A stretch of 14,356 bases of DNA from Sulfurimonas sp. Its GTDB lineage: Bacteria > Campylobacterota > Campylobacteria > Campylobacterales > Sulfurimonadaceae. The notes under the pieces were generated by a model that saw only the letters and a list, made by a program, of their open reading frames with translations, did not search any database and was not told the DNA's origin. Where the stretch lies: the NCBI GenBank assembly GCA_027011725.1, contig JALUZQ010000007.1:1-14356 (forward strand), read 5' to 3'. A program made the translations under genes and the position numbers. Shown in pieces: positions 6,853-13,852 of the stretch; the first letter of the stretch is position 1, and every line of letters starts with the position of its first letter.

Positions 6853-7287
6853 ATGAAAAAATTTACACTCATTTTACTTAGCTTCTGTATTCTCTTATTT
6901 GCAGATACAGAGTATGCAGATCCAAAACCCTCCATTGACAATCCAAGACAAATCGTCTTCTCTGTCACGGGAGATTCTCCTGCTGCTCTTGATCATATAC
7001 TCAGTGTTGCAAACAATGTTTTAAAGTTTTACGGACCTGAAAAGGTAGAGATGAAGATCGTCGCCTACTCAAAAGGTCTTGCTCTGCTTTACAAACGCAA
7101 CCACGAGACAGCGCTAAGAGTTGATGCGCTTATGCAGTACGATGTTGAATTCGTCGCCTGTGGCAACACAATGCGCACACTCAAAGTCAAAGAAGAGGAT
7201 CTTGTAGAAGGTTCTGTCATAGTTACAGCCGGTGTTGTTGAGCTCCTAGAGAGTGTCAAAGCAGGCTGGATATATATTAAACCATAG
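6853..7287 (+). CDS. DsrE-fold protein, exported, with a single conserved-type cysteine
   Basis: The 144-residue product has a signal peptide (MKKFTLILLSFCILLFA). The mature part is a small alpha/beta DsrE/DsrF-like domain: QIVFSVTGDSPAALDHILSV, then VEMKIVAYSKGLALL, then VEFVACGNTM, and VIVTAGVVELLESVKAGWIYIKP. Apart from Cys12 in the signal, Cys103 in ACGNTM is the only cysteine, at the position where DsrE-fold sulfur carriers hold persulfide. Cytoplasmic DsrE/TusD relatives relay sulfane sulfur; this one is predicted periplasmic, where it could receive sulfur from SoxYZ or from the thioredoxin next door (inference). The RBS is AAAGG. It sits 10 nt after the thioredoxin gene and 8 nt before the DUF302-like gene, in the same operon. 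Confidence 0.8.
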   Translation: MKKFTLILLSFCILLFADTEYADPKPSIDNPRQIVFSVTGDSPAALDHILSVANNVLKFYGPEKVEMKIVAYSKGLALLYKRNHETALRVDALMQYDVEFVACGNTMRTLKVKEEDLVEGSVIVTAGVVELLESVKAGWIYIKP

Positions 7288-7295
7288 GAGACAAT

Positions 7296-8222
7296 ATGAA
7301 AAAATTACTACTTTTAGCTCTGGCACTGTTCTGTGCTGCAAGCTTACAGGCAAAAGGGGATCTGCATCTTTTTAGTATAGACAACAAAGATGGCAAAGTC
7401 ACACCTTATATAATAGAAGAAGCACTTAATAACGGCGGCTTGCACGTAGAGCTTAACAGCAATATGATAGGCCCTTTTAAAAAGCAGTTTAAAGAGACAA
7501 AATATAAAGTTTTTACACTGATGACATTTTGGAGTAAAAAATACACCAAACCACTCGTTGACAAGTATCCAAAGGCCGGTGTATTTACACCAATGGGCAT
7601 GGGAATCTACCAGGCAAAAGATGAAAAGACTCTGCATCTCTCAGTTTTAACGGCAAAGGCACAAGGAAAAATCGTAGACATTAAAGATTTAGCTCTTTTA
7701 AAAAAGATAGAAGCAGAGGTACTCGCTGTTATCAAAAAGAGTTTTCCAAATGCAAAACATACGTATAGTGAAGACAGCTTAAAAACATCGCATAATCTTG
7801 TTACTACTTACGAAATGGAAGTCGATCCTGATGATGATATAGAAGATGTACAGGATGAGTTTACGATGAACCTTGAATCTGCATTCAAACCATTTGGCTT
7901 TGTAGTGCCTCAGTATATGGATCTCAATGAAGTGCTTACAGAGGACGGTAAAGTAGAATCTCCGTATGATTTTTATCTTACTTACTCCATATGTAAACTG
8001 CCTGTTATCTACACTGTATCAAAAAGCAGACCAGAGGCCTCTGCCTTTGCTCCATGTACGACTATGATCTACAAGAAAAAAGGTGAAGATAAAGTTGTAG
8101 TAGGCTTCCCCGCGGTATATAACTGGCTCAGTTCGGCTAAAGTAGAAGACAAAGCTGCAAAAGCTGAACTCTTAAAAGCGCAAAAAGATTTTGAGTCAAT
8201 TTTAAAAGAGGCAACAGAGTAA
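7296..8222 (+). CDS. Exported protein with two DUF302-like domains
   Basis: The function is unknown. The 308-residue product has a Sec signal ending SLQA-KGD (1 to about 20), then two stretches that resemble one another and the DUF302 family. In the first (about 34-125), KVFTLMTFWSKKYTKPLVDK is followed by AGVFTPMGMGIYQ and LHLSVL. In the second (about 165-280), YSICKLPVIYTVSKSRPEAS is followed by AFAPCTTMIYKK and VVVGFPAVYNWL. This suggests an internal duplication. Only the second half carries cysteines, Cys233 and Cys254, a possible redox or ligand pair. A strong RBS (AGGAG) precedes the ATG. It is the last gene of the block; about 150 bp without genes follow before rho. Its place next to DsrE and thioredoxin genes suggests sulfur handling (inference). 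Confidence 0.7.
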   Translation: MKKLLLLALALFCAASLQAKGDLHLFSIDNKDGKVTPYIIEEALNNGGLHVELNSNMIGPFKKQFKETKYKVFTLMTFWSKKYTKPLVDKYPKAGVFTPMGMGIYQAKDEKTLHLSVLTAKAQGKIVDIKDLALLKKIEAEVLAVIKKSFPNAKHTYSEDSLKTSHNLVTTYEMEVDPDDDIEDVQDEFTMNLESAFKPFGFVVPQYMDLNEVLTEDGKVESPYDFYLTYSICKLPVIYTVSKSRPEASAFAPCTTMIYKKKGEDKVVVGFPAVYNWLSSAKVEDKAAKAELLKAQKDFESILKEATE

Positions 8223-8239
8223 AAAATACCTCCCTTTAT

Positions 8240-8274
8240 GGAGCGAACTAGTACACAAACTTGACATTCGCTCC
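8240..8274. repeat. 8-bp inverted repeat around the rho promoter -35 box
   Basis: GGAGCGAA at 8240-8247 and TTCGCTCC at 8267-8274 are perfect inverted copies with a 19-nt loop. The right arm begins directly after the -35 hexamer TTGACA (8261-8266). No T-run follows, so it is not a good intrinsic terminator. It may be a repressor-type operator for the rho promoter or the 3' hairpin of the upstream transcript. CTCC at 8230-8233 could pair with GGAG at 8240-8243 as a competing small hairpin. Confidence 0.5.
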
Positions 8275-8290
8275 GAAGTTATTGTAAAAT
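8261..8290 (+). promoter_or_regulatory. Sigma70-type promoter for rho-murI-murD-dnaX
   Basis: A perfect -35 hexamer TTGACA (8261-8266), an 18-nt spacer and a -10 hexamer TAAAAT (8285-8290) are visible. Transcription would start near 8297, leaving a leader of about 78 nt before the rho ATG. The leader is fairly rich in C and A and poor in G in its second half, which would suit Rho loading and autoregulation as known for rho in Escherichia coli, but this is inference. The whole gap 8223-8374 holds nothing else that can be supported. Confidence 0.65.
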
Positions 8291-8374
8291 TTCACATACA
8301 AAACGAAGATACTCTAAGAAGTCTCTTAATCTTTCCTACAACAAAATCCAAATAAAGTTAAGGCAGTTAACCCT

Positions 8375-9739
8375 ATGAGCGAAAGCACTTCACCTACACA
8401 ACAACCTCGAAAAAATTCTAAAAACAACAATAACAATAACAAAAAAAACAACAACTCAAAAACACACACTCCAGTCAAAGGTTCGAGCGTAGAAGAGCTG
8501 CGCAAAAAAAGCATAGAAGAACTTGTAGAGATAGCGACTGAACTTGGTGTTGAGTCACCAAATGAGCTCAAACGTCAAGATGTCATCTTTGAAATTCTAA
8601 AAGCGCAAACTGCTCAAGGCGGGTACATCCTCTTTAGTGGTATCTTAGAAATCATGCAAGACGGATACGGTTTTATCCGCTCGATTGACCAAAGTTTTAA
8701 TGAGAGTATCAATGATGCTTACGTTTCAAATACCCAAATAAAACGCTTCGCTCTAAGAAACGGTGATGTGGTAACAGGTCAAGTACGTCCTCCAAAAGAC
8801 CAAGAACGATACTATGCACTTATCAAAATAGAAGCCGTAAACTCCCTTCCACCTGAAGAGAGTAAAAAGCGTCCTCTATTTGAGAACCTCACACCACTCT
8901 ACCCGACAGAACAGCTCAAACTAGAGTACCGTGAAAAAGGTTTAACGGGTCGTATGATGGACCTTTTTTGTCCTATCGGAAAGGGGCAACGTGGACTTAT
9001 TGTAGCCCCTCCAAGAAGTGGTAAAACAGAGCTGCTCAAAGAGATAGCACACGGCATTACTACAAATCACCCTGAAGTTGACTTGATGGTTCTACTTGTG
9101 GATGAACGCCCTGAAGAGGTAACGGATATGGAGCGTTCTGTAAAAGGTGAAGTTTACAGCTCTACATTTGACATGCCTGCAAAAAATCATGTAAAAGTGG
9201 CTGAGATGGTCATAGAAAAAGCAAAAAGACGTGTAGAGATCGGACGCGATGTTGTCATTTTACTTGACTCTATCACTCGTCTTGCTCGTGCATACAACAC
9301 TGTTACACCTTCAAGTGGTAAAGTCCTCTCCGGTGGTGTTGATGCAAATGCTCTGCACCGTCCAAAACGTTTCTTTGGTGCTGCTCGTAACATCGAAAAC
9401 GGTGGGAGTTTAACTATCATCGCAACGGCACTTGTCGATACAGGAAGTCGTATGGATGAAGTGATCTTTGAAGAGTTCAAAGGTACTGGAAATATGGAAG
9501 TGGTACTTGATAGAAAAATCGCTGAGAGACGCATTTTCCCTGCTATTGACATTCTTAAATCCGGTACACGTAAAGATGAGTTGCTTATTGGCCCTGAAGT
9601 ACTGCAAAAAGTGTTTATTTTACGTCAAATGCTCCATAAACAAGATAATGAAGTGGAAGCACTCAAATTTATCTACAACACTATGGGGAAAAAAGCGACG
9701 AACGAAGAGTTCCTTCAAAGTATGAATACGGACAAGTAG
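8375..9739 (+). CDS. rho: Transcription termination factor Rho
   Basis: Rho is the hexameric RNA helicase that ends transcription at C-rich unstructured RNA. The 454-residue protein shows the domains in order: an Asn/Lys-rich low-complexity start (about 8-30, including a run of six Asn), the N-terminal helical domain (38-76), the cold-shock-like RNA-binding domain (83-155, with GYGFIRS and the [15 protein letters not shown] stretch), and the RecA-type ATPase. The ATPase has Walker A APPRSGKT (211-218), VDERPEEV (242-249), Walker B VVILLD (293-298), the Q-loop LSGGVDA (318-324) and RRIFPAID near the end. The length is above the usual 420 or so because of the N-terminal insert. The RBS is weak (AAGG, 10 nt upstream). 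murI follows after 3 nt. Confidence 0.98.
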   Translation: MSESTSPTQQPRKNSKNNNNNNKKNNNSKTHTPVKGSSVEELRKKSIEELVEIATELGVESPNELKRQDVIFEILKAQTAQGGYILFSGILEIMQDGYGFIRSIDQSFNESINDAYVSNTQIKRFALRNGDVVTGQVRPPKDQERYYALIKIEAVNSLPPEESKKRPLFENLTPLYPTEQLKLEYREKGLTGRMMDLFCPIGKGQRGLIVAPPRSGKTELLKEIAHGITTNHPEVDLMVLLVDERPEEVTDMERSVKGEVYSSTFDMPAKNHVKVAEMVIEKAKRRVEIGRDVVILLDSITRLARAYNTVTPSSGKVLSGGVDANALHRPKRFFGAARNIENGGSLTIIATALVDTGSRMDEVIFEEFKGTGNMEVVLDRKIAERRIFPAIDILKSGTRKDELLIGPEVLQKVFILRQMLHKQDNEVEALKFIYNTMGKKATNEEFLQSMNTDK

Positions 9740-9742
9740 GTC

Positions 9743-10489
9743 GTGAAAGTCGGAGTATTTGACAGCGGGATCGGCGGACTTACAGTTGTCAAATCACTGC
9801 TTAAGCACAAACTCTTTGAAGAGATCATCTACTTCGGAGACACAGCCCGCGTTCCCTATGGAAGTAAAGACAAAAACACCATTGTACGCTACGGCATTGA
9901 AGCGGTAGAGTTTTTCAAAAACTTTGACATCGACCTTATCATCGTTGCCTGCAACACAGTCAGCGCCTACGCGCTTGAAGAGATGCGCGAAAATGCCTCT
10001 TGTCCTGTTATCGGTGTGGTTGAAGCCGGTGTGCTTGCAACGGCAAACGCAGTAAGTAAAAAATCATCAAATATTTTCATTATTGGAACAAAAGCAACCA
10101 TAAACTCCAAAGCGTATGAGCATGGGCTTAAAAATCTCGGCTACAATTGCTTAAGTACAAAAGCTACCCCGCTTTTTGTACCACTTGTGGAAGAGGAGAT
10201 ATTTGAAGGGGCTATTTTAAACGCAGCGCTTGAACACTACTTCAAAGATGTGACAACTCCCGATGCTCTCATTTTAGGATGTACCCACTTTCCACTTTTA
10301 GAGAAGCAAATAAGTAAGTATTTTGAAAACAGAACAATGCTTATCCACTCCGGAGATGCAATAGTTGAGTATCTCAAAGAGAAGTTTACACTCCAAGAGA
10401 AGTTTGAGGAACCAGAGCTCAAATTCTTTGCTTCTGAAAACCCTGAATCTTTACGAAAAACTGCACAAAAGTGGCTCTATGATAAATAA
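9743..10489 (+). CDS. murI: Glutamate racemase MurI
   Basis: MurI converts L-glutamate to D-glutamate in the cytoplasm for peptidoglycan. The 248-residue protein starts at GTG, 3 nt after the rho stop, and opens with the family signature KVGVFDSGIGGLTV (Asp7, Ser8), followed by YFGDTARVPYG. The two catalytic cysteines are in VACNTVSA (Cys70) and LGCTHFPLL (Cys180), with His182 beside the second. Length and motifs are normal. It overlaps the murD start by 11 nt, so the D-glutamate producer is translated together with the ligase that adds D-glutamate. The rho-murI pair also occurs in Helicobacter. Confidence 0.96.
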   Translation: MKVGVFDSGIGGLTVVKSLLKHKLFEEIIYFGDTARVPYGSKDKNTIVRYGIEAVEFFKNFDIDLIIVACNTVSAYALEEMRENASCPVIGVVEAGVLATANAVSKKSSNIFIIGTKATINSKAYEHGLKNLGYNCLSTKATPLFVPLVEEEIFEGAILNAALEHYFKDVTTPDALILGCTHFPLLEKQISKYFENRTMLIHSGDAIVEYLKEKFTLQEKFEEPELKFFASENPESLRKTAQKWLYDK

Positions 10490-11696
10490 TTTACAAACAA
10501 AAAAAATTGCAATCTTTGGCTATGGAAAAACGACAAAAGCCCTTGCCAAACATCTTACAAATGCCACTTTTTACGATGATAAGTGCGAAAAAGAGTACCA
10601 AGACAGTGAGGGAAACGCCATCAAACCATCCACTGCGTTTGAGAGTGAAGCGTATGAATTTGCAGTGACTTCCCCCGGAATTCCACCTGCAAATCCACTT
10701 ATACAAAAAGCGAAAAATCTTCTCAGCGAGTATGACCTTTTTGCTGATACAGAGCCACTCAAAATATGGATAAGTGGTACAAATGGCAAAACAACTACAA
10801 CGCAGATGATGACACATTTACTAGCAGACAAAGGCGCACTCGCAGGTGGAAACATTGGCACGCCGCTAGGAGAGCTTGATGGAAACGCAGCTATCTGGAT
10901 ACTCGAGACAAGCTCCTTTACCATGCACTACACAACACAAGCAAAGCCAAACATTTATGTTTTGCTTCCGCTGAGTCCAGACCATTTGAGTTGGCATGGC
11001 AGTATGGAAGCCTATGAGGCAGATAAACTCAAGCCACTTTCAATGATGCAAGAAGATGACATTGCCATCATTCCTAAAAAGTATTCCCACACGCCAACAA
11101 AAGCAAAACTCATCAGCTATGAAGATGAGCAAAGTCTTGCAAAAGAGTTTGGCATAGATATGCAAAAAGTAAAATTCAAGGGTGCTTTTTTACTCGATGC
11201 ACTTTTGGCAATGGCTGTAGAGAAACTTCTTTTTGACAAAATTGACTATGAAAAGATAAACAGCTTCACACTTGACCCTCACCGCCAAGAGGAACTGCAT
11301 GACTCACAAGGACGACTCTGGGTCAATGACACAAAGGCAACCAATCTTGACGCAACCATTGCCGCAGTCAAACGTTACCAAGACTCTTTTATACACCTCA
11401 TTTTAGGTGGTGATGACAAGGGAGTGGACTTGCATGAGCTCTTTGCATTTTTAGCACCAATGCAGCTAAAAATATATGCCATAGGCTCAAACAAAGAGTG
11501 CCTTGTCTCTCTTGCAAAAGAGTACAACATCGCTTGTGTAAAATGTGCTAATCTGCTAAACGCAGTCGAGATGATAGATAGCGCACTCAAAAAAGATGAA
11601 GTAGCCCTGCTCTCCCCAGCAGCTGCAAGTTTGGATGAATTTGACTCCTATGCTCATCGGGGTAATGATTTTAAAAGTGCAGTTATGCTAAAATAA
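10479..11696 (+). CDS. murD: UDP-N-acetylmuramoyl-L-alanine--D-glutamate ligase MurD
   Basis: MurD adds D-glutamate to UDP-MurNAc-L-alanine with ATP. The start is taken at ATG 10479, which begins the nucleotide-binding fold (KKIAIFGYGKTTKALA); an in-frame upstream ATG at 10365 lies deep inside murI. The 405-residue protein has the substrate-domain loop TSPGIPP (64-70), the ATP loop ISGTNGKTTTT (98-108), GGNIGTP (123-129), ETSSF (143-147), SPDHLSWHG (166-174) and YEADKLKP, where Lys183 is the likely carbamylated lysine. Then come DPHRQEE (His268, Arg269), NDTKATNLDA (283-292), GGDDKG and the C-terminal LSPAAASLDEFDSYAHRGNDF. It is slightly shorter than the enteric enzyme, as in other Campylobacterota. 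The 11-nt overlap with murI places product and user side by side. Confidence 0.94.
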   Translation: MINNLQTKKIAIFGYGKTTKALAKHLTNATFYDDKCEKEYQDSEGNAIKPSTAFESEAYEFAVTSPGIPPANPLIQKAKNLLSEYDLFADTEPLKIWISGTNGKTTTTQMMTHLLADKGALAGGNIGTPLGELDGNAAIWILETSSFTMHYTTQAKPNIYVLLPLSPDHLSWHGSMEAYEADKLKPLSMMQEDDIAIIPKKYSHTPTKAKLISYEDEQSLAKEFGIDMQKVKFKGAFLLDALLAMAVEKLLFDKIDYEKINSFTLDPHRQEELHDSQGRLWVNDTKATNLDATIAAVKRYQDSFIHLILGGDDKGVDLHELFAFLAPMQLKIYAIGSNKECLVSLAKEYNIACVKCANLLNAVEMIDSALKKDEVALLSPAAASLDEFDSYAHRGNDFKSAVMLK

Positions 11697-11720
11697 TTCC
11701 ATATTACATTGGAGTCGATT

Positions 11721-13559
11721 TTGAGAGAAGCATCAGAAGTACTAGCAAGAAAATACCGTCCGTCAAACTTTGATGAGCTGATAGGTCAAGAGACCATTGC
11801 TCAGACACTCTCCCTTGCGCTTGATTCCAACAGACTCTCTCACGCTTATCTTTTTTCAGGACTTCGAGGAAGTGGAAAAACCTCTACTGCACGTATATTT
11901 GCAAAGGCACTCATCTGTGAAGAGGGGATGAGCCATCAGCCATGTGACAAGTGCTCGAACTGTGTTATGGCAAAAGAGAACCGCCATATGGACATCATCG
12001 AGATGGATGGAGCAAGCAGCCGTAAAATAGATGACATTCGTGATCTCATCGAGCAGACAAAGTACAAACCTGCTGTTGCACGTTACAAGATTTTCATCAT
12101 TGATGAAGTCCATATGCTTACAAAAGAGGCGTTTAATGCGCTGCTAAAAACACTTGAAGAGCCGCCTGAGTATGTAAAGTTTATCTTAGCGACTACTGAC
12201 CCGCTTAAACTTCCTGCTACCATTTTAAGCCGTACACAGCACTTTCGCTTTAAAAGCATTGCGACAAATAAAATCGTCGATCACATCGCACACATATTAC
12301 AGCTTGAGGGCATCTCTTATGAAAATGCTGCCCTAGAGATACTCGCGCGTAGCGGAAACGGTAGTCTGCGTGATACCCTTACACTACTTGATCAAGCCAT
12401 CATCTACTCAAAAAATCATGTCGATGTCCAGACTGTGACAGATATGCTCGGGCTTGTTGATCCAAAATTCATTACAGACCTCTTTAATGCCGTTTTTGCA
12501 AAAGATTACGCAAAACTTGTAGAGTACACGAAAGTGCTTGAAGATTATGAGAGCGAAATGGTTGTTGATGAGCTCATTGCTTATCTCAAAGAGCGTATGT
12601 ACAACCAAGATGCCCTCTTTTCTACTTTAGTGTTAGACAGATTCTTTAGAATTTTAAGTGAGTCAAAGTATCTCTTTAGCATAAATGCAGATGGCTCTTT
12701 TGTGCTTTCTATGATATTTTTCAAGATGATTGAAGCGCTGAAAATTCGTGAAATAGACCAGATGATAGAGTCGTTTCAAAAAGACATTACCCGTCCGGAG
12801 ATTATTACACCAATCCAAACGCAGCCAGAGCCCGTAGAGGAAAAAGTCGCCACTCTCAAAGTGCAAAGTACAACACCGGAGATGAACGGAGTTGTCGCAC
12901 AAACTACAGAAGCAGTGCAGACAGAGCAGACTCCAACAGTAGAGACAAAAGAAGCAGTGCAAGAAGCAACTCCTTCAATAGAACCCACACCAGAACCTAT
13001 AACACAAGCTGTAGCAGAAACCCCACAAAGAGACGAAGGCTTAGAAAAGTTTGAGCAGCTTATAGCTCGAATTCAAGACAGAAACTACGAGCTTGGAGAG
13101 TGTTTTAAAAACAACATCCACTATGTCTCTTTTGCAGAAAACACCCTCACATGGGAGAGCTGTGCCAATGAAGCGTGTAAAAAAGCACTCAAACACGGCT
13201 ACTCGGTCATCAAACAGTTAGTGCGTGAAGTTTTTAGCTTTGAGACAAAAATCAAGGGTGTAACCTGCACAAAAGAACCCGAAACTACGCAAAAAGAAGA
13301 ACCAGTTCAAGAACAGCCTCAATACCAACAAGAGCCTCAAAACATAGACATCCCGCAAGAGCCTCAAATTATGGGTGCACAAAGCGGCTCAACAGTAGAG
13401 GACATAGAAATAGGAGGAGGAGCATCTTGCGTAGCAGGATGTAATGAACCCTCAGTTCAAGATGAAATAAACGGCGATGACATCACAAAAGAGCCGATGG
13501 TGCAAAAAGCCATTGAGATGTTTGAAGCGAAAAAAGTGACTATACAGTCAAAGATTTAA
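11721..13559 (+). CDS. dnaX: DNA polymerase III subunit gamma/tau (DnaX)
   Basis: DnaX is the clamp-loader ATPase and organiser of the replisome. The start is set at TTG 11721, with GGAG 6 nt upstream; a TTG at 11709 would add four residues but its codon overlaps this RBS. The 612-residue product has KYRPSNFDELIGQ (11-23), Walker A GLRGSGKTST (47-56), a zinc site with Cys66, Cys75, Cys78 and Cys81, DEVHML (128-133) and the arginine finger loop ILSRTQHF (168-175). A Glu/Thr/Pro/Gln-rich linker spans about 355-437. Then come a folded domain (about 440-515), a second Gln/Glu/Pro linker, an odd stretch GGGASCVAGC (565-574) and the tail EPMVQKAIEMFEAKKV. No clear frameshift signal for a separate gamma form was found. 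Last gene of the rho run, 24 nt after murD. Confidence 0.96.
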   Translation: MREASEVLARKYRPSNFDELIGQETIAQTLSLALDSNRLSHAYLFSGLRGSGKTSTARIFAKALICEEGMSHQPCDKCSNCVMAKENRHMDIIEMDGASSRKIDDIRDLIEQTKYKPAVARYKIFIIDEVHMLTKEAFNALLKTLEEPPEYVKFILATTDPLKLPATILSRTQHFRFKSIATNKIVDHIAHILQLEGISYENAALEILARSGNGSLRDTLTLLDQAIIYSKNHVDVQTVTDMLGLVDPKFITDLFNAVFAKDYAKLVEYTKVLEDYESEMVVDELIAYLKERMYNQDALFSTLVLDRFFRILSESKYLFSINADGSFVLSMIFFKMIEALKIREIDQMIESFQKDITRPEIITPIQTQPEPVEEKVATLKVQSTTPEMNGVVAQTTEAVQTEQTPTVETKEAVQEATPSIEPTPEPITQAVAETPQRDEGLEKFEQLIARIQDRNYELGECFKNNIHYVSFAENTLTWESCANEACKKALKHGYSVIKQLVREVFSFETKIKGVTCTKEPETTQKEEPVQEQPQYQQEPQNIDIPQEPQIMGAQSGSTVEDIEIGGGASCVAGCNEPSVQDEINGDDITKEPMVQKAIEMFEAKKVTIQSKI

Positions 13560-13771
13560 TCAAAAAAAATCTCACTACAACAGATGTTCTCTTTTTGACA
13601 GTACTGCAGCAGCTCCACAAATGGGGTTGTGTTACGCTTTTTTATCGTTGCAAAGCGTGACTGTGAAATATTTAAAAGCGCAGCTACATCTTTGTCATAA
13701 ATGCGCTCTTTTGCACTTGTAGCTAAAAGACGCTCTTTTAAAACGACAATAATCTGACGAAAATCTCTCAT
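13556..13771 (-). CDS. Small helix-turn-helix DNA-binding protein (CI-repressor-like domain)
   Basis: The 71-residue product starts at ATG 13771, chosen over GTG 13777 because AGGAG (13777-13781) lies 5 nt before the ATG and overlaps the GTG. The core YDKDVAALLNISQSRFATIKKRNTTPFVELLQYCQKENI is a helix-turn-helix of the kind seen at the N-terminus of phage CI/S24-type repressors, with the recognition helix around QSRFATIKKRN. The peptidase/dimerisation domain of such repressors is absent, so it is a bare DNA-binding domain. It ends in CCSEIFFD with a Cys-Cys pair. Its own promoter upstream is overlapped by direct repeats, which suggests autoregulation. Its stop codon overlaps the dnaX stop on the other strand, leaving no terminator between them. 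Targets are unknown. Confidence 0.75.
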   Translation of the reverse strand: MRDFRQIIVVLKERLLATSAKERIYDKDVAALLNISQSRFATIKKRNTTPFVELLQYCQKENICCSEIFFD

Positions 13772-13800
13772 TTTCACTCCTGCGATTCAATCTCATATAG

Positions 13801-13837
13801 AAGTGAAAATATATACTACAAAGTGAAAAAATCTCAA
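13801..13837 (-). promoter_or_regulatory. Promoter and operator-like direct repeats for the small HTH gene
   Basis: Read on the minus strand, TTGAGA (13837-13832), a 16-nt spacer and TATATA (13815-13810) form a good sigma70-type promoter for the HTH gene. Two copies of AAGTGAAAA on the plus strand, at 13801-13809 and 13821-13829, are exactly 20 bp apart. One lies between -35 and -10, the other just downstream of -10. A near copy in inverse orientation (TTTTCACTC on plus, 13771-13779) covers the start codon region. This is the geometry expected of a repressor acting on its own promoter; binding is inferred. Confidence 0.5.
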
Positions 13838-13852
13838 AAATATGTCAGATTG

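Noticed and set aside
6582..6968. Minus-strand 128-codon open frame across the thioredoxin and DsrE-fold genes
   Set aside because: It overlaps two clearly coding genes with good motifs on the plus strand and shows no family features.
8326..8571. Minus-strand open reading frame over the start of rho
   Set aside because: It is a shadow of the Asn/Lys-rich rho start, giving a leucine-rich low-complexity translation with no ribosome-binding site.
10365..10478. N-terminal extension of murD into murI
   Set aside because: The 38 extra residues are Ser/Lys-rich out-of-frame murI sequence; MurD homology begins at ATG 10479.
13186..13196. A-rich tract in dnaX as a programmed frameshift site
   Set aside because: The run of six A followed by G in TGT AAA AAA GCA is not in the register of the A AAA AAG slippery heptamer, and no clear stimulating hairpin or Shine-Dalgarno-like element was seen.
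13751..13851. Inverted pair AATCTGAC (13751-13758) and GTCAGATT (13844-13851) around the HTH promoter
   Set aside because: The 8-bp match with a wide gap and one arm inside the coding region is easily chance in AT-rich DNA.
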